Assembly (NCBI RefSeq): GCF_002399615.1
Contig: NZ_DHDZ01000032.1
Coordinates: 11,242-65,827 of the forward strand
Reading direction: 5' to 3'
From: Pedobacter sp. UBA4863
GTDB lineage: Bacteria > Bacteroidota > Bacteroidia > Sphingobacteriales > Sphingobacteriaceae
Length of the DNA stretch: 54,586 bases
How positions within the stretch are numbered: position 1 is the stretch's first letter; the number at the start of each line of letters is the position of its first letter. The notes under the pieces are model-generated. The model saw only the letters and a program-made list of their open reading frames with translations, had not been told where the DNA came from and did no database searches. A program made the translations under genes and the position numbers. This document shows positions 8,408-17,557 of this stretch, in pieces.

Positions 8408-9025
8408 ATGAATAGCGACCAACTTATAACTAACGCAGAAGCTTTACGTTTATTTTTTAATGACGATGTTTATTTGGTTGGTGATAACGGGCTTGCAGAA
8501 GCTAAAACTAATAAAGAGCATTTACAAGGTTTAAATACAGCTGCAGACCAAGAACAGGGGCAGCCAGTTATTGCAGAAAGGACACCAAGCCCAGAGGCAA
8601 CATTGCCTAAAGTAGAGGAGGTAGTTAGTACATACCATACCGCATTAAACTTTAAATATTTAGGGAAAAACGAGAAATCGATCCTCATTTTGGTAAACGA
8701 TGCTCAAAACCCGGTGAGTAGCCCGCAAGGTACAGAATTATTGAGGAAGCTGGTGTTGTCTATCAACCTAAAAAATGCCGATTTTGCTTTGGTAAACTAC
8801 GCTGCTTACCGTACGGCAACATTTGAGCAGTTGCAATTGTTTTTTCGATGTAAACTGGTACTCTCTTTCGGTGTATCGGCAAAGACATTAGGCTTGGCCG
8901 AACAAGCCCTGCATAAATTGAACTTATTTAACGAGGTTAAAATGATTTTTACACACAACCTTCACGATCTTGAAATTGACATTCCTGCGAAAAAGCAACT
9001 TTGGGCTACGCTAAAAAACTTATAA
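8408..9025 (+). CDS. Unassigned protein; possible DNA polymerase III psi (HolD)-like subunit
   Basis: The 205-residue cytosolic protein has no signal peptide or membrane segment. After a low-similarity linker (about 25-80, rich in Glu/Pro/Gln) comes a compact alpha/beta domain. Its stretch KSILILVNDAQNPVSSPQG, then TELLRKLVLSINL, then KLVLSFG, and the closing KKQLWATLKNL recall the layout of gammaproteobacterial HolD: a central strand with N-D, a helix, a second strand, and a C-terminal ALW helix. This comparison is from memory and is inference. The gene overlaps nothing and is 4 bases before rdgB, so the two are co-transcribed. A nucleotide-pool enzyme next to a replication factor would make sense. 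Otherwise it should be called hypothetical. Confidence 0.6.
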   Translation: MNSDQLITNAEALRLFFNDDVYLVGDNGLAEAKTNKEHLQGLNTAADQEQGQPVIAERTPSPEATLPKVEEVVSTYHTALNFKYLGKNEKSILILVNDAQNPVSSPQGTELLRKLVLSINLKNADFALVNYAAYRTATFEQLQLFFRCKLVLSFGVSAKTLGLAEQALHKLNLFNEVKMIFTHNLHDLEIDIPAKKQLWATLKNL

Positions 9026-9029
9026 TACG

Positions 9030-9602
9030 ATGTTAAAAGAACTGGTGTTTGCCACCAATAACGCACATAAAACAGAAGAGGTAGCTAAAATATTAGCTCC
9101 AAATTATAAAGTACTCAACTTAAAAGACATTAATTGTTTGGTTGATATTCCCGAAACAGGAAATACGTTTGCAGAAAATGCTACGCTAAAAAGTACTTAT
9201 GTCTTCGATAATTTTAAATTCGATTGTTTTGCCGACGACAGTGGGCTAGAAGTAGAGGCGTTAAATAATGAGCCAGGCATTTACTCTGCAAGGTATAGTG
9301 GCGTAAAAGATGATGCTGTGAATTTAAAATTGTTACTTAAGAAGATGGAAGGCCAAACCAACCGTAACGCTAGATTTAGAACGGTAATCTCGCTATTGCA
9401 AAACGGCGAAAATTATTTGTTTGAGGGTACCATTGAAGGAACAATCAGAACAAAGCCAAGCGGTACAAATGGTTTTGGGTACGATCCGGTTTTTCAGCCT
9501 AACGGCTACGAAATTACTTTTGCCGAAATGGATATGGACGAGAAAAATAAAATTAGTCACCGAGCTTTGGCCATGCAAAAACTAATAACCTTTTTGAAAT
9601 AA
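9030..9602 (+). CDS. rdgB: RdgB/HAM1 XTP/dITP pyrophosphatase
   Basis: The enzyme hydrolyses non-canonical purine triphosphates (dITP, XTP) to monophosphates, keeping them out of DNA. All family marks are present in 190 residues: FATNNAHKTEEV at the N-terminus, FADDSGLEVEAL, PGIYSARYSG, GFGYDPVF, and ISHRALAM. The length is normal. The gene starts 4 bases after the preceding one and ends in a strong palindromic terminator. Confidence 0.97.
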   Translation: MLKELVFATNNAHKTEEVAKILAPNYKVLNLKDINCLVDIPETGNTFAENATLKSTYVFDNFKFDCFADDSGLEVEALNNEPGIYSARYSGVKDDAVNLKLLLKKMEGQTNRNARFRTVISLLQNGENYLFEGTIEGTIRTKPSGTNGFGYDPVFQPNGYEITFAEMDMDEKNKISHRALAMQKLITFLK

Positions 9603-9631
9603 TACCCGAACCAATTGATGGATTTTATGGT

Positions 9632-9673
9632 AAAACAGAGCGCCCCGAGAAATTTCTCGGGGCGCTCTGTTTT
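9632..9673. terminator. Long perfect palindromic bidirectional terminator
   Basis: Two 21-base arms (9632-9652 and 9653-9673) are exact reverse complements, with core GAGCGCCCCGAG, A-rich outer left end and T-rich outer right end. It sits between convergent rdgB and the TonB receptor gene (stop at 9689) and can terminate both. Confidence 0.95.
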
Positions 9674-9688
9674 TTAAACTCCTAATTG

Positions 9689-12622
9689 TTATGGATTAAA
9701 CGCTAACGAAACATAATACATTGCACCAACTTCTGGGTTACCATAAGAAGTGATATAGTATTTGTTCAAGATGTTTGAACCACCAATTTTGAGCACTGAA
9801 TTAACTGAAGGCATTTTTAAATTCACTTGTGCATCTACAGTTCCAAATGCTGGCACTTCGCCACCTGCAAATGAAGAGAACCAAGTAAATTTGTCTTGCC
9901 AACGATAGTTTACATTAAAACCTATGTTTTTAACAATTTCGCGGTTGCTGATACCTAAGTTATAGCGTACTGTTGGTGTATTGAAATCGTTGTGATAATC
10001 TGTTGGTAAATCGTTTAGTTTGTTGTAAGACACGTTACCAGAGAAGGTATATTTACCCCTAACATAATCTAAACCAAATGCACCACCATAGGTAGTAACT
10101 TTACCTGTAGCATTTACAGGCACACCAAATTTAACAAAATCTGGAGAAAGGGCCGTTCCTGCGTTCTTATTCTGATAGACGCTTACCGCTGTAATGAAAT
10201 CTTTATATTCGTTATAGAAGCCATAAACATCAATTAAAAAATTAGATCCTAACAAACCTTTGTAACCCAATTCATAAGCTGTTACGCTTTCTGGGCGAAC
10301 CCCTTTCGGATCGAAATTATATGCAATTGGCGCATTAGTAGAACCTGCTACTAAAGCTCTATAGCTTGCCTCAGTAATAGGTTTGTTAGTTAATAACTTA
10401 TATTTATCCAAGAAAGAAGGCAAACCTCCAATTAGACGTTGACTACCTCCTCCAACTGATAAATCAATGTATTGGTTTTGAGTAGTTGGATTACGGAAGC
10501 CTGTCTGGAATGAAGCACGAATATTTGAATTTTTAGCAACTGTCCAAACTCCTGTTACACGAGGTGTAAAACGACCCTCAAAATTTTGGCTTTTATCATA
10601 ACGACCAGCTACCGTTAATTTAAACTTCTCTCCAAATTTACGACCCAACTGACCAAAAGCAGCATATTCATCAATATCAATCTCTCTAGTTAAATCATCA
10701 AAAATTGTACCTCCAGAATTTAAGTCGAACCTCCGAGCAGAAGCACCAACTTGAAACTCTACTGCATTGTTAAATAATTTTGAAAGATTATACATCCCCT
10801 CATAATGATAAAGGTTCGATTTATCATTAAACTTAGCACCATAAACACCAGCAGCCATATTAGTTTGACTGATATAGGTGTTTTTAACCTGATTTGCAAA
10901 ATTTTGGAAAGCTGTAGCTTGATTTGGGTTATTCGGATCTAGTCTACCTGCATCAGCAATCGAACGAGCATAAGCATGAGCTTCTTCATTTGAAAGTCCA
11001 TTTTGAGCTCTAGCACCAAAATAATTTCCTACATATTGAGGAAACCAATCAGTAGATTTTTTTGTTTTCTCATTGATGTAACTACCTAAAATAGAAGAAA
11101 TATAAGAATCTCCTGAGCGCTCTTGAGTTGTATATCCTCTAATATAAAAATCTTCTCCTTTTAACTCCAATTTATATAAGCCAATATTAAAGTTTCTTAG
11201 AGAATATCTATCAGACCCAGTATAAACTGATGTTCCTGTACCCCAATTAGCCTGAGCCGACAACTGTATTGTTGGCGTAAAATTATAATACAAACCTCCA
11301 GACATTTTTAATGACTTGGTATCATAATCTACTAAATTAATCTCGTCATAACCAGTTCTAGATACATTTTGGTTTGGAATTACGCCTGTTCTTAAACCAA
11401 AATTAAAGGGAATCAAATTTTGAATAGTTGGACGTAACCCGGCAGGAAAAGCTCCAAGATAGTTTGCTATGTCTGTTTGACTTGCATTAAGAGGTAAATT
11501 AGCTGTCATATGAGCTACTATATCAGGAATTGTACCACTCGAAGCCTTAGCGACACCATCTCTAGTTGCATTTTGAACTGAATTAGCAACCGCTCTCATA
11601 TTCTGACTTACCTCATCGCCATAAACGTTTACGCCATCATAGTTTGGATCAGACTGGCGAGTACCCGATTTAGGACTATTAGTAGTTCTATCGAAGTTAG
11701 ATCGATTAGTACCAAACCAGTCTTTAGCTTGTAAGTATGAAAAGGCAAATTTAGCTCCGAACTTATTGTTCCAAGATTTTGCCATACGCATATCAAATTG
11801 CTTAAACTCTTGTGGGTTTATTTGTTTACCATTTGCTAGTATAGTATTATCATTCACATGGTTTAAACCTGTTTTCAATTGAAAGCTAACACCTTGGTAT
11901 TTAAACGGATCTTTAGAAGTCATTAATAAAGTACCGCTGATACCACCTGCACCGTACAATGCTGAGGAAGCACCTGGCAAAAGCTCTACATTATCTACGT
12001 CTAGCTCTGTAATACCTACAATGTTACCTACAGAAAAGTTCAAACCTGGCGCTTGGTTGTCCATTCCATCGATTAACTGATTAAAACGGGTATTGCCATT
12101 GGCGTTAAAACCACGAGTGTTGTATGATCTAAAAGTTAAACTTTGTGTGCTCATTTCCACCCCTTTAATATTCTGGATAGCATCATAGAATGAAGGAGCA
12201 GCAGCTTCTTTAATCTGTGCTTGTCCCATACGTTCAATAGTTACCGGCGATTCTAAAATACGCTCTGGTGTTCTCGAAGCAGAAACCACCACCTCTTGAC
12301 CTAAGATGGCTCCAGATTCTAGTTCGAAGCTAAGATTCGACGCAGCCCCTGTAATTTGTCTTTCTACCGTATTAAAACCTACAAACGTTACAGAAAGTGT
12401 AAAGGGTGGCTTTTCGGTGGTTGAAAAAGAGAATTTACCATTTTGGTCGGTAGAAGAACCTATTGTTTTCCCTTTCACTGTTACGCTTACTCCTGGAATT
12501 GGTTCTTTGGTTAGCTTATCGGTTACGGTACCGCTAACCACAATACTTTGCGCATTGGCCACAAACCCTGTCCACAGCAAAACGCAAAGCACAAGAAATG
12601 CTTTAGTAATAGTTTTTTTCAT
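9689..12622 (-). CDS. TonB-dependent outer-membrane receptor with carboxypeptidase-like regulatory domain
   Basis: The 977-residue protein has a signal peptide ending around FVANAQ. It then has a CarboxypepD_reg-like beta-sandwich (about 27-105, VSGTVTDKLTKEPIPGVSV), a plug domain (about 120-235, with RGFNANGNTRFNQLIDG and LLPGASSALYGAGGISGTLLM), and a 22-strand-type barrel to the C-terminus (YYVSLAFNP). It takes up an unknown ligand with energy from TonB-ExbBD. It is shorter than typical SusC proteins and has no SusD partner next to it, so a glycan-uptake role is not supported. The gene stands alone, divergent from the penicillin-acylase gene across 192 bases. Confidence 0.93.
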   Translation of the reverse strand: MKKTITKAFLVLCVLLWTGFVANAQSIVVSGTVTDKLTKEPIPGVSVTVKGKTIGSSTDQNGKFSFSTTEKPPFTLSVTFVGFNTVERQITGAASNLSFELESGAILGQEVVVSASRTPERILESPVTIERMGQAQIKEAAAPSFYDAIQNIKGVEMSTQSLTFRSYNTRGFNANGNTRFNQLIDGMDNQAPGLNFSVGNIVGITELDVDNVELLPGASSALYGAGGISGTLLMTSKDPFKYQGVSFQLKTGLNHVNDNTILANGKQINPQEFKQFDMRMAKSWNNKFGAKFAFSYLQAKDWFGTNRSNFDRTTNSPKSGTRQSDPNYDGVNVYGDEVSQNMRAVANSVQNATRDGVAKASSGTIPDIVAHMTANLPLNASQTDIANYLGAFPAGLRPTIQNLIPFNFGLRTGVIPNQNVSRTGYDEINLVDYDTKSLKMSGGLYYNFTPTIQLSAQANWGTGTSVYTGSDRYSLRNFNIGLYKLELKGEDFYIRGYTTQERSGDSYISSILGSYINEKTKKSTDWFPQYVGNYFGARAQNGLSNEEAHAYARSIADAGRLDPNNPNQATAFQNFANQVKNTYISQTNMAAGVYGAKFNDKSNLYHYEGMYNLSKLFNNAVEFQVGASARRFDLNSGGTIFDDLTREIDIDEYAAFGQLGRKFGEKFKLTVAGRYDKSQNFEGRFTPRVTGVWTVAKNSNIRASFQTGFRNPTTQNQYIDLSVGGGSQRLIGGLPSFLDKYKLLTNKPITEASYRALVAGSTNAPIAYNFDPKGVRPESVTAYELGYKGLLGSNFLIDVYGFYNEYKDFITAVSVYQNKNAGTALSPDFVKFGVPVNATGKVTTYGGAFGLDYVRGKYTFSGNVSYNKLNDLPTDYHNDFNTPTVRYNLGISNREIVKNIGFNVNYRWQDKFTWFSSFAGGEVPAFGTVDAQVNLKMPSVNSVLKIGGSNILNKYYITSYGNPEVGAMYYVSLAFNP

Positions 12623-12814
12623 ACATTCTGTAGTTTATATTGTTTATTTTAACATAAACTTAGTACAATTTTTAAAACTTACAAATAAAAAATTATGCAC
12701 GCATAGTATTTTTTGAAAATAAAAGTTAGATTTAGCTTAATAATTATTTAATAATTAAATTGCCTGCTAATTTTCGAAGTTTATTTCGAGGCATAGAAAC
12801 AACTAATTAACCAA

Positions 12815-15247
12815 ATGAACAGAGTTAAAGCATTAATTTGCATTGTAATTCCTATACTATTGGGGTACACCTTAAATACTAAATTTGGCGATCTTCCTCC
12901 AATATTAAAATTTCTAAATCCTTTTACGGGGTTTTGGCAAAACGCAGAAAATACATCGCCTGTTAAAAACAAAAAAATAATATTGAAAAACGCTCAAGAT
13001 AAAATCGAGGTTTTATTTGATGACCGTATGATTCCGCATGTGTTTGCACAGAATGATCATGATATGTATTATGCGCAAGGTTATGTAACAGCCATGCACC
13101 GCCTTTGGCAAATGGATTTTCAAACTCGTTTTGCTGCCGGAAGAATTTCTGAAGTAGTTGGCGATAAAGCGATTGAAGTGGATAAATACCAACGTAGGAT
13201 GGGGATGATGTATGGCGCAGAAAATTCATTGCAAGGAATGATGGCAGATACTCAATCTAGAGAGATGTTATTGGCTTACACGCAAGGTATCAATGATTAC
13301 ATCGAATCGTTAGACAAGCGTAAGTTGCCTGTAGAATATAAGTTATTGAATTTTATACCTGAGAAGTGGACACCAACTAAATGTGCATTGCTTCTTAAAC
13401 AAATGTCGGCAGTTTTGGCCATGGGTTCTGATGAATTTTATATGACCAATATTCTCCAAAAATATGGCCCAGCTATCACGAAAGACTTGTTTCCAGATTA
13501 TCCGTTTAAGGAAGATCCTATTATTCCAGTAGGTACTAAATGGGATTTTAAACCACTGCCTATTCCTCCAACGCCAAAATCATTTACCGAGATGATGACT
13601 ACCGAAATTGCAACCAAACAAAAGGTTGAAGGTATTGGGAGTAATAACTGGGCGGTGTCTGGCGTAAAAACAGCCTCGGGCTTTCCTGTCTTAGCCAATG
13701 ATCCGCATTTAGACTTGAGTTTGCCATCTATTTGGTACCAGATACAGCTACATGCCCCAGGCATCAATACCTATGGCGTTTCTCTTCCGGGCGCACCCGG
13801 AGTGATTATTGGTTTTAACCAAAACATTGCTTGGGGGGTAACTAATGTGGCAGCTGATGTGTTAGATTTCTATCAAATTAAATTTAAGGACAACAAGCAC
13901 AAAGAGTATTGGTATAATAATAAATGGAATGCCACTAAACCGAGGTATGAAATGATAAAAATTAAAGAGGCAAAAGACATCATAGATACGGTGTATTACA
14001 CACATCATGGACCAATTGTTTATTTCCAAAAACCAAATTACAGCAGGGCCAACAACGTGCCTACGGGGCATGCCCTCCGTTGGATAGCCCACGACAAATC
14101 AAATGAAATGAAAACTTTTTATTTGATGAACAGAGCGAAAAATTACGATGATTATCGCAAAGCTTTACCATACTTCACTGCGCCAGCACAAAATTTCATC
14201 TTTGCCAGCGCAGATAACGATATCGCCATTACGCCTAACGGAAAATTTCCGTTGAAGTGGAAAAACCAAGGTAAATTTATTCTTGACGGCACTGATCCAA
14301 GCAACGATTGGCAAGGTTGGATACCAGCATCGCAAAACCCAACAGTTAAAAACCCACCACGTAACTTTGTAAGCTCGGCAAATCAATCTTCTACAGATAC
14401 TACTTATCCTTATTATATTAACTGGGAATTTTCTCCTTACGAAAGAGGTAAACGGATTAACGATAGACTAGCTGCAATGACAAATATCACAGCAGATAGT
14501 ATGCGTAACCTGCAAATGGATTCGTACAGTATTATGGCCGAAAACCTAATACCTTACATTTTACCATTGGTTAATAGTGCAGAATTAAACGCTACACAGA
14601 AAGAATCATATAATTTAATCACAAAGTGGAATAAATACTTTGATGCGAAATCTGTTGCAGCAAGTGTTTTTGATCTTTGGACGAAACGCTTATCTACAGA
14701 AATATGGGATGACGATTTTGGAGACAAAGACATTCCAATGCGCTACCCGTCTAGAGATCGTACCATTGAGTTGATACAGAAAGACCCTAATTCAAAATGG
14801 TTCGATAATGTGAAAACCTCAAAAAAAGAAAGCTTAGCAGACTTAGTTAATTCTTCTTTCAAATATGCTTGCGATAGTTTGGAACGCAAATACGGACCAA
14901 TTGGAGAAGAATGGCAATGGGGTAATTTTAAAAATTCCAATGTTCCACATTTAGCAAAAATTCCAGGTTTTGGATCAAAAAAACTGCTAATTGGTGGGTC
15001 TAAAAGCACGGTAAATGCCTTGTCGCAAAGTAATGGGCCATCATGGCGAATGGTAATTGAACTTGGTAAAACACCAAAAGGTCATGGTGTTTATCCGGGA
15101 GGACAGTCGGGAAATCCCGGAAGTCCATTTTATGACAATATGATTGACACTTGGGCAGCAGGCAAACTGTACGATTTGTTCTTCATGCAATCTCCAGACG
15201 ATAAAGGAGGAAAAATTATCTCTCACTATAAAATTTCAAAACAATAG
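12815..15247 (+). CDS. Penicillin acylase (N-terminal nucleophile hydrolase) family protein
   Basis: The 810-residue precursor begins with a hydrophobic segment (about 5-21) that serves as signal or anchor, so it works in the periplasm. The family self-cleaves to free a catalytic Ser; here that is Ser276 in the sequence EGIGS-NNWAVSG, followed by LANDPHLDLSLPSIWYQIQLHAPG and IIGFNQNIAWGVTN, which are typical of the beta subunit. Such enzymes cleave amides, including penicillin side chains and N-acyl homoserine lactones; the natural substrate is unknown. The gene is followed after 3 bases by a small membrane-protein gene, indicating translational coupling. Confidence 0.92.
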   Translation: MNRVKALICIVIPILLGYTLNTKFGDLPPILKFLNPFTGFWQNAENTSPVKNKKIILKNAQDKIEVLFDDRMIPHVFAQNDHDMYYAQGYVTAMHRLWQMDFQTRFAAGRISEVVGDKAIEVDKYQRRMGMMYGAENSLQGMMADTQSREMLLAYTQGINDYIESLDKRKLPVEYKLLNFIPEKWTPTKCALLLKQMSAVLAMGSDEFYMTNILQKYGPAITKDLFPDYPFKEDPIIPVGTKWDFKPLPIPPTPKSFTEMMTTEIATKQKVEGIGSNNWAVSGVKTASGFPVLANDPHLDLSLPSIWYQIQLHAPGINTYGVSLPGAPGVIIGFNQNIAWGVTNVAADVLDFYQIKFKDNKHKEYWYNNKWNATKPRYEMIKIKEAKDIIDTVYYTHHGPIVYFQKPNYSRANNVPTGHALRWIAHDKSNEMKTFYLMNRAKNYDDYRKALPYFTAPAQNFIFASADNDIAITPNGKFPLKWKNQGKFILDGTDPSNDWQGWIPASQNPTVKNPPRNFVSSANQSSTDTTYPYYINWEFSPYERGKRINDRLAAMTNITADSMRNLQMDSYSIMAENLIPYILPLVNSAELNATQKESYNLITKWNKYFDAKSVAASVFDLWTKRLSTEIWDDDFGDKDIPMRYPSRDRTIELIQKDPNSKWFDNVKTSKKESLADLVNSSFKYACDSLERKYGPIGEEWQWGNFKNSNVPHLAKIPGFGSKKLLIGGSKSTVNALSQSNGPSWRMVIELGKTPKGHGVYPGGQSGNPGSPFYDNMIDTWAAGKLYDLFFMQSPDDKGGKIISHYKISKQ

Positions 15248-15250
15248 ACA

Positions 15251-15601
15251 ATGGTTTTCATCGTTATACTTATTCTATCTTTTATACTGCAAAGTTTCTT
15301 CCCGTGGTGGGCGGTTATTGTAGTTTCTTTCGCTACTTGTGGCATTATTGGCAAAACGGATAAAATATCCTTTTGGCAACCATTTTTTGCTATTCTTATT
15401 TTATGGACTGGCATGGCTTTGTACAAAAGCTTTCCAAATAATCATATCTTAGCTAACCGCGTAGCCGAAATGTTTGGCTTAAAAGTATGGCCAGCAATTT
15501 TAGCAGTTAGTACGCTAATTGGTGGTTTAGTTGCAGGTATTAGCGGCTTGTGTGGCTACCATTTCAGAAAAGCAACCATTAAGTCGAAAGCAAAAGCTTA
15601 A
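15251..15601 (+). CDS. Small membrane protein of unknown function
   Basis: The 116-residue protein is strongly hydrophobic, with probable membrane spans at about 2-32 (possibly two short ones broken by the PWW motif), 43-60 and 79-102, and a basic C-terminal tail (HFRKATIKSKAKA). The ATG lies 3 bases after the penicillin-acylase stop codon, so the two are co-translated. I do not recognise the family. Context suggests an inner-membrane partner of the acylase or simply a co-expressed gene. Confidence 0.7.
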   Translation: MVFIVILILSFILQSFFPWWAVIVVSFATCGIIGKTDKISFWQPFFAILILWTGMALYKSFPNNHILANRVAEMFGLKVWPAILAVSTLIGGLVAGISGLCGYHFRKATIKSKAKA

Positions 15602-15617
15602 TAGATAAAAAACTTCG

Positions 15618-15625
15618 TATTTTTG
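15618..15625 (+). promoter_or_regulatory. -7 box directly before the LuxE-like start codon (leaderless candidate)
   Basis: TATTTTTG matches TAnnTTTG and ends only 4 bases before the GTG at 15630. With a start site a few bases after this box, the transcript would begin at or next to the start codon. No good -33 element was seen. Confidence 0.5.
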
Positions 15626-15629
15626 CCCA

Positions 15630-16616
15630 GTGAATATCAATACTGGGCAAATTTTTTCTATTAACAACGAGCAAGAGTTTAACGATCTTGCACTAAAAAT
15701 ATTTCTGTATCAAGCAGAAAATTGCGACATCTACCGGCAATATATATCGTATTTAAAAGTTACTCCTGCAGAAATTAAAAATTATAATGATATTCCTTTT
15801 CTGCCCATTAGTTTTTTTAAATCACATTCGGTTATTTCTAGCAATAAGCCTGTAGAAATTGCTTTTAGCAGCTCGGGAACTACTGGGCAAATTACTAGCA
15901 AACATTTGGTGCAAGACCTTTCTATTTACGAAAAGAGCTATAACAAAGCGTTTGAATTATTTTATGGCAAAGCCGATGATTATTGTGTTTTAGCACTACT
16001 GCCATCGTATTTAGAAAGAGAAGGCTCTTCTTTAATTTACATGGTTGATGATTTGCTGAAGCAAAGTGCGCATCCAAAAAGTGGCTATTTCTTGCATAAT
16101 CATGAAGAACTTTATCAAACTTTAGGTGAACTAAAATCATCGAAGCAAAAAACCATTTTAATTGGAGTTACTTACGCCTTGCTCGATTTTACAGCGCAAT
16201 ATCAAATTGATTTTCCAGAACTAACTGTAATGGAAACAGGGGGTATGAAAGGCAAAAGAAAAGAAATGGTGCGTGCTGAGCTTCATCAATTGCTTTGTGC
16301 TGCATTTGGAGTAAAATCTATTCACAGCGAGTACGGAATGACTGAATTGCTCTCTCAGGGTTACTCTAAAGGAAATGGTGTTTTCGAATGTCCACCTTGG
16401 ATGAAAATCTTGTTAAGAGATACCTCTGACCCATTAACTATTTTATCTACATCGCATACTACTGGTGGCATCAACGTAATTGATTTAGCCAATATCAACT
16501 CTTGTTCTTTTATAGCTACGCAAGACTTGGGCAAAATCTACGGAGAAAACCGATTTGAGATTATGGGTAGGTTTGATAATGCCGATGTAAGAGGGTGCAA
16601 TTTATTAGTACAGTAG
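15630..16616 (+). CDS. LuxE-type acyl-protein synthetase / acyl-adenylating enzyme
   Basis: The 328-residue protein is a minimal ANL-superfamily enzyme of the LuxE family, which activates a carboxylic acid as acyl-AMP and transfers it to a thiol. Visible motifs are the phosphate loop AFSSSGTTGQ (about 80-89), EYGMTELLSQGY, and GRFDNADVRGCNLL near the end. No luxCDAB genes are nearby, so light production is not implied. Start is GTG. A -7 box lies 4 bases upstream, and the previous gene ends 28 bases upstream, so it may be transcribed both alone and with the acylase operon. Its stop codon is one base from that of the convergent RES gene. Confidence 0.87.
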   Translation: MNINTGQIFSINNEQEFNDLALKIFLYQAENCDIYRQYISYLKVTPAEIKNYNDIPFLPISFFKSHSVISSNKPVEIAFSSSGTTGQITSKHLVQDLSIYEKSYNKAFELFYGKADDYCVLALLPSYLEREGSSLIYMVDDLLKQSAHPKSGYFLHNHEELYQTLGELKSSKQKTILIGVTYALLDFTAQYQIDFPELTVMETGGMKGKRKEMVRAELHQLLCAAFGVKSIHSEYGMTELLSQGYSKGNGVFECPPWMKILLRDTSDPLTILSTSHTTGGINVIDLANINSCSFIATQDLGKIYGENRFEIMGRFDNADVRGCNLLVQ

Positions 16617-16617
16617 A

Positions 16618-17073
16618 TTATTTTTTTAACCGATGATCAAACGAGAACGGTCGTTGAGAAATTAACTTAATTCTTGCCGCATCCGTATGCGAAGGATTTA
16701 AAACGTAATTGCTTTCTTCTTCTACCAAAACAGAAGGAACTTCCATTAAGAGATATTTTCCTTCATCAATAAATCTTTTGCACAATTTTGCAAGCGCAGG
16801 TTTATTTTCATCGCTTTTCCAATCAGTGGGCAATAACTCTAAGCTTACTTTGTAAATCTTGTCATCTGGTACCTCGAATACAGCGATGGCATAATTTCTA
16901 TCTAAATCTTGGGGCCTTAAATGCACCAGTAATTCCATTAGGGCCATTGCTCTGCTCGAAGCAAAATAAACTACAGCAGTGCCTTTTTCGTTCCAACGGC
17001 CGCCATAAAGCTTAGCACCGGTACCACTAATATCACCTGCATATTGAGGCGATGAAACACGATATACTAACAT
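16618..17073 (-). CDS. RES-domain toxin (NAD+ phosphorylase type)
   Basis: The 151-residue protein is a RES-domain toxin; characterised family members deplete NAD+ by phosphorolysis. The conserved residues are present: R5 (YRVSS), GGRWN (24-28), Y36, E47 (ALMELLVH), S114 (VPSVLV) and the NYVLNPSH segment (122-129), so the toxin appears intact. Its ATG overlaps the antitoxin stop codon by one base (TAATG), the usual coupled order antitoxin-toxin. Its own stop codon abuts the convergent LuxE-like gene with one base between them. Confidence 0.95.
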   Translation of the reverse strand: MLVYRVSSPQYAGDISGTGAKLYGGRWNEKGTAVVYFASSRAMALMELLVHLRPQDLDRNYAIAVFEVPDDKIYKVSLELLPTDWKSDENKPALAKLCKRFIDEGKYLLMEVPSVLVEEESNYVLNPSHTDAARIKLISQRPFSFDHRLKK

Positions 17074-17555
17074 TAACTGTAAACCCCGTGCTCTATCCTG
17101 CCTAAAACATCTAGCACCATGGTAAAACCTATACTGGTATCTAGAAGTGTTAAAGGAACTTGATTTTTTAAAGAATAATTAGAATTGCGCAACCACCTAT
17201 TAAAAGCCTCATGGCTTCCCAAAACTTCGGCACCACGTTCGTAGAGCTTGGCAAGTTCAATTGCCCTATCAGCATGTTCGGTTTTAATTAAAGTACTAGG
17301 CGTATAACGTTGTAATGTACGTTCACTAATATGAAGTATATCTGCGAGTTCTTCTATGGTTAAAGAAAGTTTTTTTGCCAATGCCAATAGGTTTTTTTTA
17401 GCAATGCCTTTACGGGCTACGTTTACCAGGTCGTAATCAGAAGGATGATCGAATTTACCTCCCATTATTACATTGAGTGGGGTATGTACAACAGGCAAGC
17501 TATAAACTGCCGCTGGCTCTTCTAGTTTTGAAAATTCATCATTCTTTTTTTTCAT
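17073..17555 (-). CDS. Xre/MbcA/ParS-type antitoxin (DUF2384)
   Basis: From the ATG at 17555 the protein has 160 residues; a TTG three codons upstream is a weaker choice. Residues about 50-95 form a helix-turn-helix (LAKKLSLTIEELADILHISERTLQRY). Residues about 105-158 are the toxin-binding domain (GSHEAFNRWLRNSN, then IGFTMVLDVLGRIEHGVYS). It would neutralise the RES toxin and repress its own promoter. That promoter, with an overlapping inverted repeat, is visible directly upstream. Confidence 0.95.
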   Translation of the reverse strand: MKKKNDEFSKLEEPAAVYSLPVVHTPLNVIMGGKFDHPSDYDLVNVARKGIAKKNLLALAKKLSLTIEELADILHISERTLQRYTPSTLIKTEHADRAIELAKLYERGAEVLGSHEAFNRWLRNSNYSLKNQVPLTLLDTSIGFTMVLDVLGRIEHGVYS

Positions 17556-17557
17556 AT

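Noticed and set aside
12306..12716. 136-codon plus-strand frame inside the TonB receptor gene
   Set aside because: It is the complement of the receptor's N-terminal coding region with matching codon bias on the other strand; no independent signal.
15630..16616. Bioluminescence gene cluster
   Set aside because: The LuxE-type gene has no LuxA, B, C or D homologue near it.
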